The notes under the pieces are model-generated. The model searched no databases. It was not told where the DNA came from and saw nothing but the letters and a program-made list of their open reading frames with translations. Shown here piece by piece: positions 44,559-53,026 of a stretch of DNA of 64,000 nt. Positions within the stretch are counted from its first letter, which is position 1, and each line of letters starts with the position of its first letter. Location of the stretch: NCBI GenBank assembly GCA_964420995.1, contig CAYQUX010000003.1:62001-126000 (forward strand). The letters run 5' to 3'. The stretch is from Leptolinea sp964420995 (GTDB taxonomy: Bacteria; Chloroflexota; Anaerolineae; Anaerolineales; Anaerolineaceae). The position numbers and the translations under genes are program-made.

Positions 44559-45631
44559 TCAATCCGGATCCGGGGATCCAGGTATGCGTAAGATAAATCA
44601 ACAATGAGGTTGACCAAAACAAAAATAAACGCAATAACCAGTGTAAAACCCTGTACCACCGGGTAGTCACGTGCCAGAATGGCATTAATAAGGGCTGTTC
44701 CCACGCCCGGTAGCGCGAACACGGTCTCTGTTAAAACTGCCCCTGACAGCAGACTGCCGGTTTCAATGCCAATGATGGTAACGATCGGGATCATGGCATT
44801 ACGCATGGCATGTTTTGAAATGACCAGGCGTTCAATAAGACCTTTAGCCCGGGCCGTCCGTACATAATCAAGTCCCAGCACTTCCAAAAGACTGGAGCGG
44901 GTCATACGCGCGATCACCGCCATCGGAATGGTGCCCACCGCGACCGCGGGAAGAATAAGATGCCAGAGGCCGTCTTTTACCGCTTTCCAGTTCCCTGTGA
45001 TGATGGCATTGGGGATAAGCGAATTTGAGACAAAATCGATCACAAATTTTTGCAAACCGGTTACATCTGTCATCCCCCAGAATTTTGCCAGGTTCATAAG
45101 AGTCATTCCAGCACTTAACCGCCCTGATGGGGGAATAAAGAATGGTGTTCCCTTTAACATTAAGGCGAAAACATAAGAAAGCATCATACCAAGCCAGAAT
45201 ACCGGCATGGAAACACCGATATTTGCCCCGATCATGGTAAGCGTATCAATAATAGAATTTCTCTTCAGGGCTGAAATAACCCCGAATAAAACACCAAAAA
45301 CTGTGGAGAAGATCATCGCACAGATTGTCAGCTCAATCGTCATGGGAAGGCGTTCAGCAATAATATCTGCTACCGGGCGCGTAAACTTGATAGAATCCCC
45401 CAGGTCGCCCTGAACCATATTTCCCAGGTAACGCACAAATTGCACCCCTATATTATCATTTAATCCGTACCGGTCCAGGAATTTATCGCATTTTTCCTGT
45501 GTCGCCCGTTCTCCGAGCATGGTCACACACGGATTGCCAGGAATTAACCGGACAATGCCGAAAGTGATCAGAACAATCCCTATCATTACCGGGATCAGTA
45601 AAATCAATCGTCGGGTAAGAAAATGGAGCAT
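44555..45631 (-). CDS. ABC transporter permease, DppB/OppB type
   Basis: 358 residues, six spans. Start MLHFLTRRLILLIPVMIGIV is standard for the family; a longer reading from 45691 would translate the upstream palindrome and is rejected. The EAA loop is VLGLDYVRTARAKGLIERLV. It carries an insertion of about 45 residues (around 200-245, VTGLQKFVIDFVSNSLIPNA) longer than most DppB. Confidence 0.92.
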   Translation of the reverse strand: MLHFLTRRLILLIPVMIGIVLITFGIVRLIPGNPCVTMLGERATQEKCDKFLDRYGLNDNIGVQFVRYLGNMVQGDLGDSIKFTRPVADIIAERLPMTIELTICAMIFSTVFGVLFGVISALKRNSIIDTLTMIGANIGVSMPVFWLGMMLSYVFALMLKGTPFFIPPSGRLSAGMTLMNLAKFWGMTDVTGLQKFVIDFVSNSLIPNAIITGNWKAVKDGLWHLILPAVAVGTIPMAVIARMTRSSLLEVLGLDYVRTARAKGLIERLVISKHAMRNAMIPIVTIIGIETGSLLSGAVLTETVFALPGVGTALINAILARDYPVVQGFTLVIAFIFVLVNLIVDLSYAYLDPRIRIE

Positions 45632-45663
45632 CTTGGGCTTTATCCTGCCTGTTTTATAGTTCA

Positions 45664-45703
45664 ACCGGTCAGGAGTTGATAGTGATAACAACTCCTGACC
45701 GGT
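45664..45703. promoter_or_regulatory. Perfect 15-bp intergenic hairpin between binding protein and permeases
   Basis: ACCGGTCAGGAGTTG (45664-45678) and CAACTCCTGACCGGT (45689-45703) are exact complements around a ten-base loop. No T run follows on the minus strand. Such structures between a binding-protein gene and its permeases commonly stabilise or partly terminate the message, giving more binding protein. Confidence 0.85.
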
Positions 45704-45753
45704 CCTTTTGGCAAAGCTACAAACAAGTCAGCCTTGCCAGGTATTGCGTTGGA

Positions 45754-47427
45754 TTATTCCTTTGGAGCGTTCAGGAACGGGCCAAAGAATGCACCAAAGT
45801 ACTCAAACGTGGTAGTGCGGCCTTTGTGATTGGGGCTGGCAGCATCCCACTGGGAAGCATAGGTAGCCACAACATCATTGGCATCCAGGGCAGCGCCATT
45901 GTGGAATTTGACACCCTTGCGAAGATTGAATACATATTCTGTCGCGTCTTTGTTGACCGTGAATTTTTCTGCCAGTGAGGGTTCAACTTCAACACCACCG
46001 ACTTTGTAAGCCAACAGGGATTCGAACATGGCTTCGCAACCGCGCAGGGTTTCGCCGTCAGTTTCATCCGAGCACCACAGGGCAGCCGGTTCGCCGTTCT
46101 GCATCCAGACCATTTGTTCGGCGCCGTTATCCATCACAGAGAAGTTCTCATTGGTCAACGGGCTGGCATGGGCACCCTTTACTTCGGCTTTGAATACAGT
46201 CGCGGAACCGCCATGGGCAACCGGAATCATGGGGGCATGAACTTTTAACAGTTCATTGACTTTGTCATACAGCTTCTGGCGTTCTTTGACATCAGCCAGT
46301 TGGCCTGCTTTTTTGATGGGATCGACAATGTCGGGGAACAATTTACCAAACTGCTTATTGTTCTCAGTGGCGAAATGATAATCATAGAAATTCGTTGAAT
46401 CCGGATAGTCAGCGCCCCAACCCAGCAGGTATAAGGCTTCCTTGCCGGCGGCAGTATCATCAATGAAGGTCGCGGATTCCATTTCATTCAATTTTATCTT
46501 GACACCGATTTCGGCCAGCTGACCCTGAATTTCCTGGGCTACCTTGTCAGGTGAAGGCAGATATCCACGGACAACATTGCGGAAGGACAGCTTGATTTCC
46601 TGATTGAAATCAAAACCGGCTTCGGTCAGCAATTTCTTCGCGGCATCTTTGTTGTAGTCATACCACTTGATGTCTTTGCTGAAGCCCGGATTGAACAGAT
46701 CAGGAACGAAGTTCTCGGCAACTGTTGAACCTGCAGGATAGTATTGGTCGACGATGCGCTGGCGATCAATTGCCTGGGCAAACGCCTGGCGAATTTTTTC
46801 GTTGTCGAATGGTTTCAGGTTTACATTGAAGCCAATGTAGAAGATGTTCAAAGCAGTGCGATCATAGACCGCGAAATTGGCATCGTCCTTAAGGTCTTCA
46901 ATATCTTCCGGGGCGGGGTTGTCAATACCATCAACGGTTCCTGATTGTAATTCCAGGAAGCGCGCAGCGGATTGATCGGACCAGCGGAAGACCAGGTTCT
47001 TCACTTTGGCTTTCTCACCCCAGTAATCGGGATTGGCTTCGTAAATAATGCTGTCGCCTTTTTTCCATTCAACCAATTTGTAGGGGCCGGTACCATTCGG
47101 TTTTTCGCCGAGTACAACGGAATCGCCCTTATTGGCATCCAGGTAATCCTTGTCTTGAATAGCGAATACTGTGAAAGCTACCTTGGACGGGAAAGCAGGA
47201 TCAGGATAGCAGAGTGTGAATTTGACCGTATTCTCATCAACGGCTTCGATGGATTTAAATTCACCACCGTATTCGCAGTTCGGCGCAGCAACTTTCATGG
47301 GTTCAAACTTTGCTACAGATGCTTTGGCAACATCTGAAGCCGGTGCAGCAGCGGTCATAAATGCAGTCAAGACGATGCTGAGAATCACCAACACAGCAAA
47401 ACCAGATGATACATACTTCTTGTTCAC
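45754..47427 (-). CDS. Family-5 (peptide/nickel-type) substrate-binding protein, apparently circularly permuted
   Basis: 557 residues. Signal peptide at 1-28 (YVSSGFAVLVILSIVLTAFM) with no lipobox Cys, so secreted rather than lipid-anchored. Residues 45-430 match the middle and late part of a normal SBP_bac_5 protein (FKSIEAVDENTVKFTLCYP, PNGTGPYKLVEWKKGD, FRWSDQSAARFLELQSGTVD, RQAFAQAIDRQRIVDQYYPA). The segment that normally comes first (FNLRKGVKFHNGAALDANDV, preceded by AMFESLLAYKVGG) lies at about 465-520. Start is GTG, with AAGGAGGAG just upstream. First gene of the operon. Confidence 0.88.
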   Translation of the reverse strand: MNKKYVSSGFAVLVILSIVLTAFMTAAAPASDVAKASVAKFEPMKVAAPNCEYGGEFKSIEAVDENTVKFTLCYPDPAFPSKVAFTVFAIQDKDYLDANKGDSVVLGEKPNGTGPYKLVEWKKGDSIIYEANPDYWGEKAKVKNLVFRWSDQSAARFLELQSGTVDGIDNPAPEDIEDLKDDANFAVYDRTALNIFYIGFNVNLKPFDNEKIRQAFAQAIDRQRIVDQYYPAGSTVAENFVPDLFNPGFSKDIKWYDYNKDAAKKLLTEAGFDFNQEIKLSFRNVVRGYLPSPDKVAQEIQGQLAEIGVKIKLNEMESATFIDDTAAGKEALYLLGWGADYPDSTNFYDYHFATENNKQFGKLFPDIVDPIKKAGQLADVKERQKLYDKVNELLKVHAPMIPVAHGGSATVFKAEVKGAHASPLTNENFSVMDNGAEQMVWMQNGEPAALWCSDETDGETLRGCEAMFESLLAYKVGGVEVEPSLAEKFTVNKDATEYVFNLRKGVKFHNGAALDANDVVATYASQWDAASPNHKGRTTTFEYFGAFFGPFLNAPKE

Positions 47428-47524
47428 TTGCTCCTCCTTATTAATGTGGGTAGATTGGGAATGTATGAAAATGGCTTTTTTCCTCCTGGAAGATAAACGC
47501 CATCTTTCATATATTAATCAAGAA

Positions 47525-47553
47525 ATTATAATCTTGCAAATCCATTTCTGCAA
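47525..47553 (-). promoter_or_regulatory. Promoter of the ABC operon
   Basis: On the minus strand TTGCAG (47553-47548) is 17 bases from TATAAT (47530-47525). The predicted leader is about 90 nt and contains a second AGGAGG (47488 region) before the real ribosome site. Good fit to a housekeeping promoter. Confidence 0.72.
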
Positions 47554-47933
47554 TCTAATTATGAACTATGTTAATCCTCAATCATTTATGTCAAAATCCA
47601 AGGGAACTTTCCTGAAGATCAGATTCCATGTTTGCCAAATCAATTGGTTATATTTAACTTTGAAGTAATACCAGATTCAAAGATTCACTGCGCCTGCTTT
47701 CCACCAGACGTTGATCACCCGTTTTTCTGGTAATCGGTTTCCATACAAATATAAACACATCCCAATGCCGGGGTATTCTCTGCCATAACCGCTATAATCT
47801 ATGCATTTCCAGATAAATGCCTCCGCGTTGATGCAGGTTTGTCAATCTCTCTCCGGTGTTAAAAACCAGGCGCGCTACCTCTTGCGAAAAGAGTTGTCTG
47901 TTACTTTTCATTGTCCTGAAGTTCAATTATGGG
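47554..47933. other. Gene-free interval between ABC operon and tRNA-Asp
   Basis: 380 bases with no coding region that can be supported and no recognised RNA. Mostly mixed AT/GC sequence without repeats or clear hairpins. Confidence 0.5.
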
Positions 47934-47962
47934 TTGACGGATGAATCCGCCTGTGTTATTAT
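47934..47962 (+). promoter_or_regulatory. tRNA-Asp promoter
   Basis: TTGACG (47934-47939), 17-base spacer, TATTAT (47957-47962); predicted start a few bases before the tRNA. Confidence 0.75.
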
Positions 47963-47973
47963 TTACCTCGTTC

Positions 47974-48049
47974 GGGGGCGTGGTGTAGCGGCTAACATGC
48001 GGCCCTGTCAAGGCCGAGATCGCGGGTTCGAACCCCGTCGCTCCCGCCA
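47974..48049 (+). tRNA. tRNA-Asp (anticodon GTC), CCA encoded
   Basis: Acceptor GGGGGCG with CGCTCCC, anticodon loop CTGTCAA (GTC, codon GAC), T arm GCGGG-TTCGAAC-CCCGT, discriminator G and encoded CCA (48047-48049). Confidence 0.95.
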
Positions 48050-48074
48050 GAACAAGAGAGCAGTAAAAGAGAAA

Positions 48075-48111
48075 GCAACTATATAGAAAATATGGTTGCG
48101 TTTTTCTTTTT
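48075..48111 (+). terminator. tRNA-Asp terminator
   Basis: GCAACTATAT and ATATGGTTGC pair (one T-G) over a five-base loop, followed by a T-rich tract TTTTTCTTTTT. Confidence 0.85.
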
Positions 48112-48211
48112 ATAAACCCGGTATACAATATCGTAAGAAGAGTGGATTTCACCTCAACTTTAATAATTGAATGTCGATAAATGAAACTATATGGGGCTCA
48201 ATAATAATTAA

Positions 48212-50416
48212 ATGAAATCTCTCTCTACCGCATTATGCAACCAGTTATTGAGAATAGGATTGGCGGCGGTCACGTGCCTGTTATTATCCCTGTTCTCCAC
48301 GACTGTTTTAACACCCAATCATAAGCAAATCGAAAACCGATTCATCCGAGTGGTGATGGATAATAATTATCCACCCTATACTTTTCTGGATGATGGTGGA
48401 AATCCCCAGGGCATCCTCATCGATTATTGGCATCTCTGGGAACAGAAAACCGGCATCAAGGTATACCTCACAACCATGGACTGGGAAATCGCTCTCCATG
48501 AAATGGAGAATGAGAATTATGACGTTATTGATACCTTGTTCTTTAATGAAGAACGCGCGAAAAAATATGATTTTTCCGCTCCATATGTCGATATCGAAGT
48601 TCCCATTTATTTTCAAAACAATATCAGTGGTTTAACCGACGCTTCTTCCCTGAAAGGGTTTCAGGTTGGTGTAAAATCTCAAGACAACGCCATTAATTAC
48701 CTCCAGTCCTTCGGGATAGAAGAATTCCTATTCTTCAACAGTTATGAATCCATAATAAAGGCAGCCCGCGATAGGCAATTGCTCGTGTTTGTCATCGATA
48801 AGCCGCCGGCCGAATATTTCATTTCCAAGTATGGAATCCATGATAGTATCAATTCTTCTTCGGCATTGTATACCGGTCAATTTCATCGGGCGGTCAAAAA
48901 AGGAAATCTGGAATTGCTGGCCATCGTCGAAGACGGATTCAAGCTGATCACTCCAGCAGAGTTCAACGCGGTAAATACCAAATGGATGGGATCACAGCTG
49001 ATCTCAACCCAGTACACAAAATATATAGTGATTGGCGCCAGTATTAGCGCTTTCCTTGCGGCATTGCTCCTGTTATCCAACCGCGAGCTGCAAAGGCGCG
49101 TGAAAGAACGCACGGCCGAACTTAACGCCCTCTTTGGCGCCATGCAAGATCTGGTTTTGGTCGCTGATAAAAATGGCATCTGTCGCGATCTGCCAACCAC
49201 TACGTCCCCACTGGCCCGTCACCCAGTGGGAGGCCGTATTCAAGATATGATTCCCAGCGCAGAGGGACAACGTGTTTTGGAAATGATCCAGCAAGTGTTA
49301 AGAACCCAATTGTCAGGTTCGGCGGACTTTTCCATTTCCATCAATGAAAAATCCCACTGGTTTTCCAGTGTCATATCCCCTTTAGGTAAAAACCGGGCAC
49401 TCCTGGTAGCGCGCGATTTCACCGATTGGAAGAGTACGCAGGAAGCTCTTCTGGATAGTGAACAACGCTTTCACATCATATTTGAAAATCGAGATGTGGC
49501 TATGATGGTGGTTTCACCTGTCGATGGGAGAATTATCGATTTAAATCAGGTAGCAGCGGAGTTCTACGGATATTCGACTGATCAAATGCGACAAATGACC
49601 ATAAGCCAGTTTATTCCTCCAGGTTACCCGAATACCGGAATAAACCTTAAAAAACTGGTTGAAGAGAATCAAACAAAATTCGTGCGCGTCCACAAACTGG
49701 TAAATGACGAATTACGCACCGTGGAGTTTCATATCTCTCCAGTGATTATCAACAATGAAGAATTGATCTTTTCCATCCTGTTTGATATTACTGATCGAAA
49801 AAGAGCGGAAGTTGCCGTTCTGGAAAAGACCCGTGAATTGGCAGACGCCTACGAAGCCACGCTGGAAGGCTGGTCGAACGCGCTTGAATTGAGAGAGCGT
49901 GAAACGGCCGGGCACAGCAAACGTGTTGTGGATTTGACTCTGTCCATCTGCCGCAAGCTGCACATTTCGGAAGATGAGCTGATCCACATCCAACGGGGTG
50001 CCCTGCTCCATGATATTGGCAAGATGGGCATTCCCGATAACATTTTACTTAAACCCGGTCCGCTCACCTCTGATGAATGGGTCATTATGCGCCAGCATCC
50101 GCTATATGCCTACCGAATGCTGTCCAAAATACCATTCCTTACCCCGGCGTTGGATATTCCCTACTGCCATCATGAACGCTGGAACGGTAGTGGTTATCCC
50201 CGCGGATTGTCTGGTGAGAATATTCCCCTCGCGGCGCGTGTTTTTGCCATCGTGGATGTCTGGGACGCGTTGATCTCAGACAGGCCATACCGTCCGGCCT
50301 GGACAGAAGACGTCGCGTTAAAATACATTCAGGATAATTCCGGAATACTATTCGATGCCAGCATCGTGAACATCTTTGAGAGCTGTGTAAATAATCTGAA
50401 AAATAATCCTGCATAG
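48212..50416 (+). CDS. Periplasmic-sensing c-di-GMP phosphodiesterase: SBP3-TM-PAS-PAS-HD-GYP
   Basis: 734 residues. N-terminal span (about 14-32), family-3 solute-binding domain (about 42-265; RVVMDNNYPPYTFLDDGGNP), membrane span (about 273-292), two PAS-like domains (about 305-405, 415-545), then HD-GYP (about 555-730) with GHSKRVVDLTL, LLHDIGKMGIPD, PYCHHERWNGSGYPRGLSG and the VDVWDALISDRPYR motif. Likely degrades c-di-GMP in response to an external ligand such as an amino acid. No ribosome site ahead of the ATG. Confidence 0.9.
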   Translation: MKSLSTALCNQLLRIGLAAVTCLLLSLFSTTVLTPNHKQIENRFIRVVMDNNYPPYTFLDDGGNPQGILIDYWHLWEQKTGIKVYLTTMDWEIALHEMENENYDVIDTLFFNEERAKKYDFSAPYVDIEVPIYFQNNISGLTDASSLKGFQVGVKSQDNAINYLQSFGIEEFLFFNSYESIIKAARDRQLLVFVIDKPPAEYFISKYGIHDSINSSSALYTGQFHRAVKKGNLELLAIVEDGFKLITPAEFNAVNTKWMGSQLISTQYTKYIVIGASISAFLAALLLLSNRELQRRVKERTAELNALFGAMQDLVLVADKNGICRDLPTTTSPLARHPVGGRIQDMIPSAEGQRVLEMIQQVLRTQLSGSADFSISINEKSHWFSSVISPLGKNRALLVARDFTDWKSTQEALLDSEQRFHIIFENRDVAMMVVSPVDGRIIDLNQVAAEFYGYSTDQMRQMTISQFIPPGYPNTGINLKKLVEENQTKFVRVHKLVNDELRTVEFHISPVIINNEELIFSILFDITDRKRAEVAVLEKTRELADAYEATLEGWSNALELRERETAGHSKRVVDLTLSICRKLHISEDELIHIQRGALLHDIGKMGIPDNILLKPGPLTSDEWVIMRQHPLYAYRMLSKIPFLTPALDIPYCHHERWNGSGYPRGLSGENIPLAARVFAIVDVWDALISDRPYRPAWTEDVALKYIQDNSGILFDASIVNIFESCVNNLKNNPA

Positions 50417-50471
50417 AAATAGCACCGCAATCGGGGTGGAGTGGAGTTCTTGTTTATAATCAGACTCATCT

Positions 50472-53024
50472 ATGAACGGGTTTAAATCACAATTCCCTCA
50501 ACGTAATATTTCACGCATCATTTGCGGATTGGTCCTGGTGGAATCGATTATTGCGGCAGGCGTGCTGGTCAATCTGCCTTCTGATTCGGGTGGATCTCTC
50601 GGCCTTTCCCCATTGCGGTTGGTGTTGCTGGCCGCCATCCTCCTTCCAGGTTTGGTCTGCCTGTTACTGTCACTGGCTGGAACAGGAAACAATATTCGTT
50701 CCGTGTTTCCGAAGATAAATAACAACAATATGGCATTGTTCATTGGCTCTCTCGTCAGTGGGGCCCTCCTTTTCTTGCTGATAATTTTTCTGTTGGAAGA
50801 TCTTTATGCCGGTTCAGGTTTTTATTCCTATCATGCCTATGCGCAGCGGTTGTCACCAGTGCTCGTTCTGTATGCGCTCTTTTGTCTGCAATTCGCCGGG
50901 TATCTGCTTTTCAAAAATCGCCAGTCCATCAGGTTTCTTCTTACATCTGAAAAACCATTTCTGGCCGCATGGGGTCTGACATATTCCGGTCTGATCCTGC
51001 TTGTCGCCCTGATCGCCGTTACCAGACTTGGTTTGAACGCGGATCCCATCGGCTGGGGTACTCCCACAGTCCCGCTTTTGGAGTGGCAGATATGGTTTGG
51101 AGTGGCAGCCTGTTTGCTTTTTCGTCTGCTGCGCACTACCCCCCTTTTTCAACAGTTTTCTGGTTGGGTGAAAGATCACTCGAGCGTATCAAAATGGTTG
51201 ATTTCCCTCGCAATCTGGGCATTCGCTCTATTACTGTGGGCAAGTCAACCGGTTCCCCCGGGATTTTTCGCCACCCCGCCCCGCTCTCCAAATTTTGAGA
51301 TATATCCTTTTTCAGACGCGGCTTTCTATGATTTCCATGCCCAATCGCTGCTGATCGGCGAGGGTTACCGGGGGGAGTCCATTCCCCCGCGCCCCCTGTA
51401 TATCCTTTTTTTGGCAGCCGCCCATCTGGTCGCGGGACAGGATTACACCCGGGTTATATTGATACAAACAGCGCTGCTGGCATTCTTCCCGGTAATTGTC
51501 TACTGGATTGGCCGAAAAGTATCTGGTGGAATGGTCGGGCTGGTCGCATCCCTGTTTATTATTTTGCGGGAATGGACATCCATAGTCTCCACCCCATTCA
51601 CATCTGACATCTCCAACTCCAAACTTCTCTTTGCCGACCTCCCCGCCGCTCTGATGATCAGCCTGGTTTTATTATTAACCATCCACTGGCTGCAAAATCC
51701 CGGCAAAACCATATCGGGTTTGTTGGCTGGCGGTTTTCTGGGTATCAGCCTTTTGATCCGTACACAGATTATCATTCTGCTGCCTGTCATCCTGGTATTT
51801 TTCGCGCTGGTGTGTTGGAAAAGTCGAGCGCCATTGCGCCATTGGGCTCCGCCAGCCATTTTGTTTATTTTCGGATTTCTACTGGCAGTGGCACCGTGGT
51901 TGTCGCGAAGTTATCGCATCACAGGCCAATTGGTCTTCGATCACCCCGAATCTCAAACCCGTGTAATGGCGCAACGTTATTACCCTGATGTTGAGCTAAC
52001 CGACTTTGACCGTAAATCAGATGAATCAACCGGTGAATATAATCGACGTCTTTCAGCAGCCATCCGCGACCAGATCATCACCCACCCCGACCGTGTGATC
52101 CTTTTTATGGCCTCGCATTTTCTGAACAGCGAGATCGCCAACCTGCAGATCTTTCCTGTGCGTTTCAGTATTTCTTCCTTAAATGAGCTGGTAAAACCAC
52201 AGCACGCCTTCTGGGAGGAATGGCAGGGTCAGGCCAGTCCGCGTGAACTGGCAGTGATGCTTCTCAATCTGGCAATTATCAGTGCCGGAGCGGTATACCT
52301 GATCAGAATGAATTCGTGGGTGGGGGTTTTACCTTTAGTTTTTAATCTGGCGTACCACTTCAGCAATGCGGCAGCCCGCAATTCGGGTTGGCGGTATCTG
52401 CTGCCGGCTGACTGGATTTTTCTTCTTTATTTCGCAGCCGGTCTTTATTCCTTGATTATGTTGGGTGTCATGGAAAAAAAACCACGCGAGGCGGAATTAT
52501 TTTTCCGGGCTGTGTCATCTACACCTTTTTTACTCGCTGGCGTGGCCATTGCCGTCTTTTTCATTGGGTACCTTCCGCTGATGGCTGAAAGTGCATTCCC
52601 GAAAGTCTATCAGAGGGCAACTGTCGAAAATACCCGTCAGACTTTGGAACCTGGGGCGGCAGGCCTTTCGTCCGCAGAGCAGGAAGGTCTTCGCAGCCTG
52701 TTGGGTGATCCACAGGTTGTAGTCATGCACGGTAGGATGCTTTATCCGCGTTTTTATGGTGAAAATGAGGGAGAGGAAAAAACTGGTAAAACCGGTTACG
52801 CGCCGCTTCCATACGCCCGGTATGTGTTCCTGGTCGCCGGGAATCCGGAAGGCACGGTGATCTTCCCTCACACACAGGCTGACCTGCCACTGCGTAACAC
52901 GGATGACGTCATTCTGGCCGGGTGCATGGACGGATTAGCCGTCAAAGCCCGTTTAATACTTCTGCCCGGGGAAAATCTTGCAGCTTATTCGGCAGAACCG
53001 GGACAATCCTGGATATGTAAGTAA
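50472..53024 (+). CDS. GT-C (PMT/ArnT-like) membrane glycosyltransferase
   Basis: 850 residues with about 14 hydrophobic spans. After four N-terminal spans, the segment FSDAAFYDFHAQSLLIGEGY (about 278-298) carries the Asp expected in GT-C enzymes, followed by RPLYILFLAAAHLVAGQDYT. The C-terminal 170 residues include a soluble part (MHGRMLYPRFYGENEGEE). Likely uses a polyprenyl-phosphate sugar donor at the outer membrane face; the acceptor is unknown. It begins 55 bases after the HD-GYP gene. Confidence 0.78.
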   Translation: MNGFKSQFPQRNISRIICGLVLVESIIAAGVLVNLPSDSGGSLGLSPLRLVLLAAILLPGLVCLLLSLAGTGNNIRSVFPKINNNNMALFIGSLVSGALLFLLIIFLLEDLYAGSGFYSYHAYAQRLSPVLVLYALFCLQFAGYLLFKNRQSIRFLLTSEKPFLAAWGLTYSGLILLVALIAVTRLGLNADPIGWGTPTVPLLEWQIWFGVAACLLFRLLRTTPLFQQFSGWVKDHSSVSKWLISLAIWAFALLLWASQPVPPGFFATPPRSPNFEIYPFSDAAFYDFHAQSLLIGEGYRGESIPPRPLYILFLAAAHLVAGQDYTRVILIQTALLAFFPVIVYWIGRKVSGGMVGLVASLFIILREWTSIVSTPFTSDISNSKLLFADLPAALMISLVLLLTIHWLQNPGKTISGLLAGGFLGISLLIRTQIIILLPVILVFFALVCWKSRAPLRHWAPPAILFIFGFLLAVAPWLSRSYRITGQLVFDHPESQTRVMAQRYYPDVELTDFDRKSDESTGEYNRRLSAAIRDQIITHPDRVILFMASHFLNSEIANLQIFPVRFSISSLNELVKPQHAFWEEWQGQASPRELAVMLLNLAIISAGAVYLIRMNSWVGVLPLVFNLAYHFSNAAARNSGWRYLLPADWIFLLYFAAGLYSLIMLGVMEKKPREAELFFRAVSSTPFLLAGVAIAVFFIGYLPLMAESAFPKVYQRATVENTRQTLEPGAAGLSSAEQEGLRSLLGDPQVVVMHGRMLYPRFYGENEGEEKTGKTGYAPLPYARYVFLVAGNPEGTVIFPHTQADLPLRNTDDVILAGCMDGLAVKARLILLPGENLAAYSAEPGQSWICK

Positions 53025-53026
53025 CC

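Noticed and set aside
45632..45691. Longer N-terminus of the DppB-type permease
   Set aside because: The extra residues are encoded by the palindrome and are hydrophilic; the family start MLHFLTRRL is at 45631.
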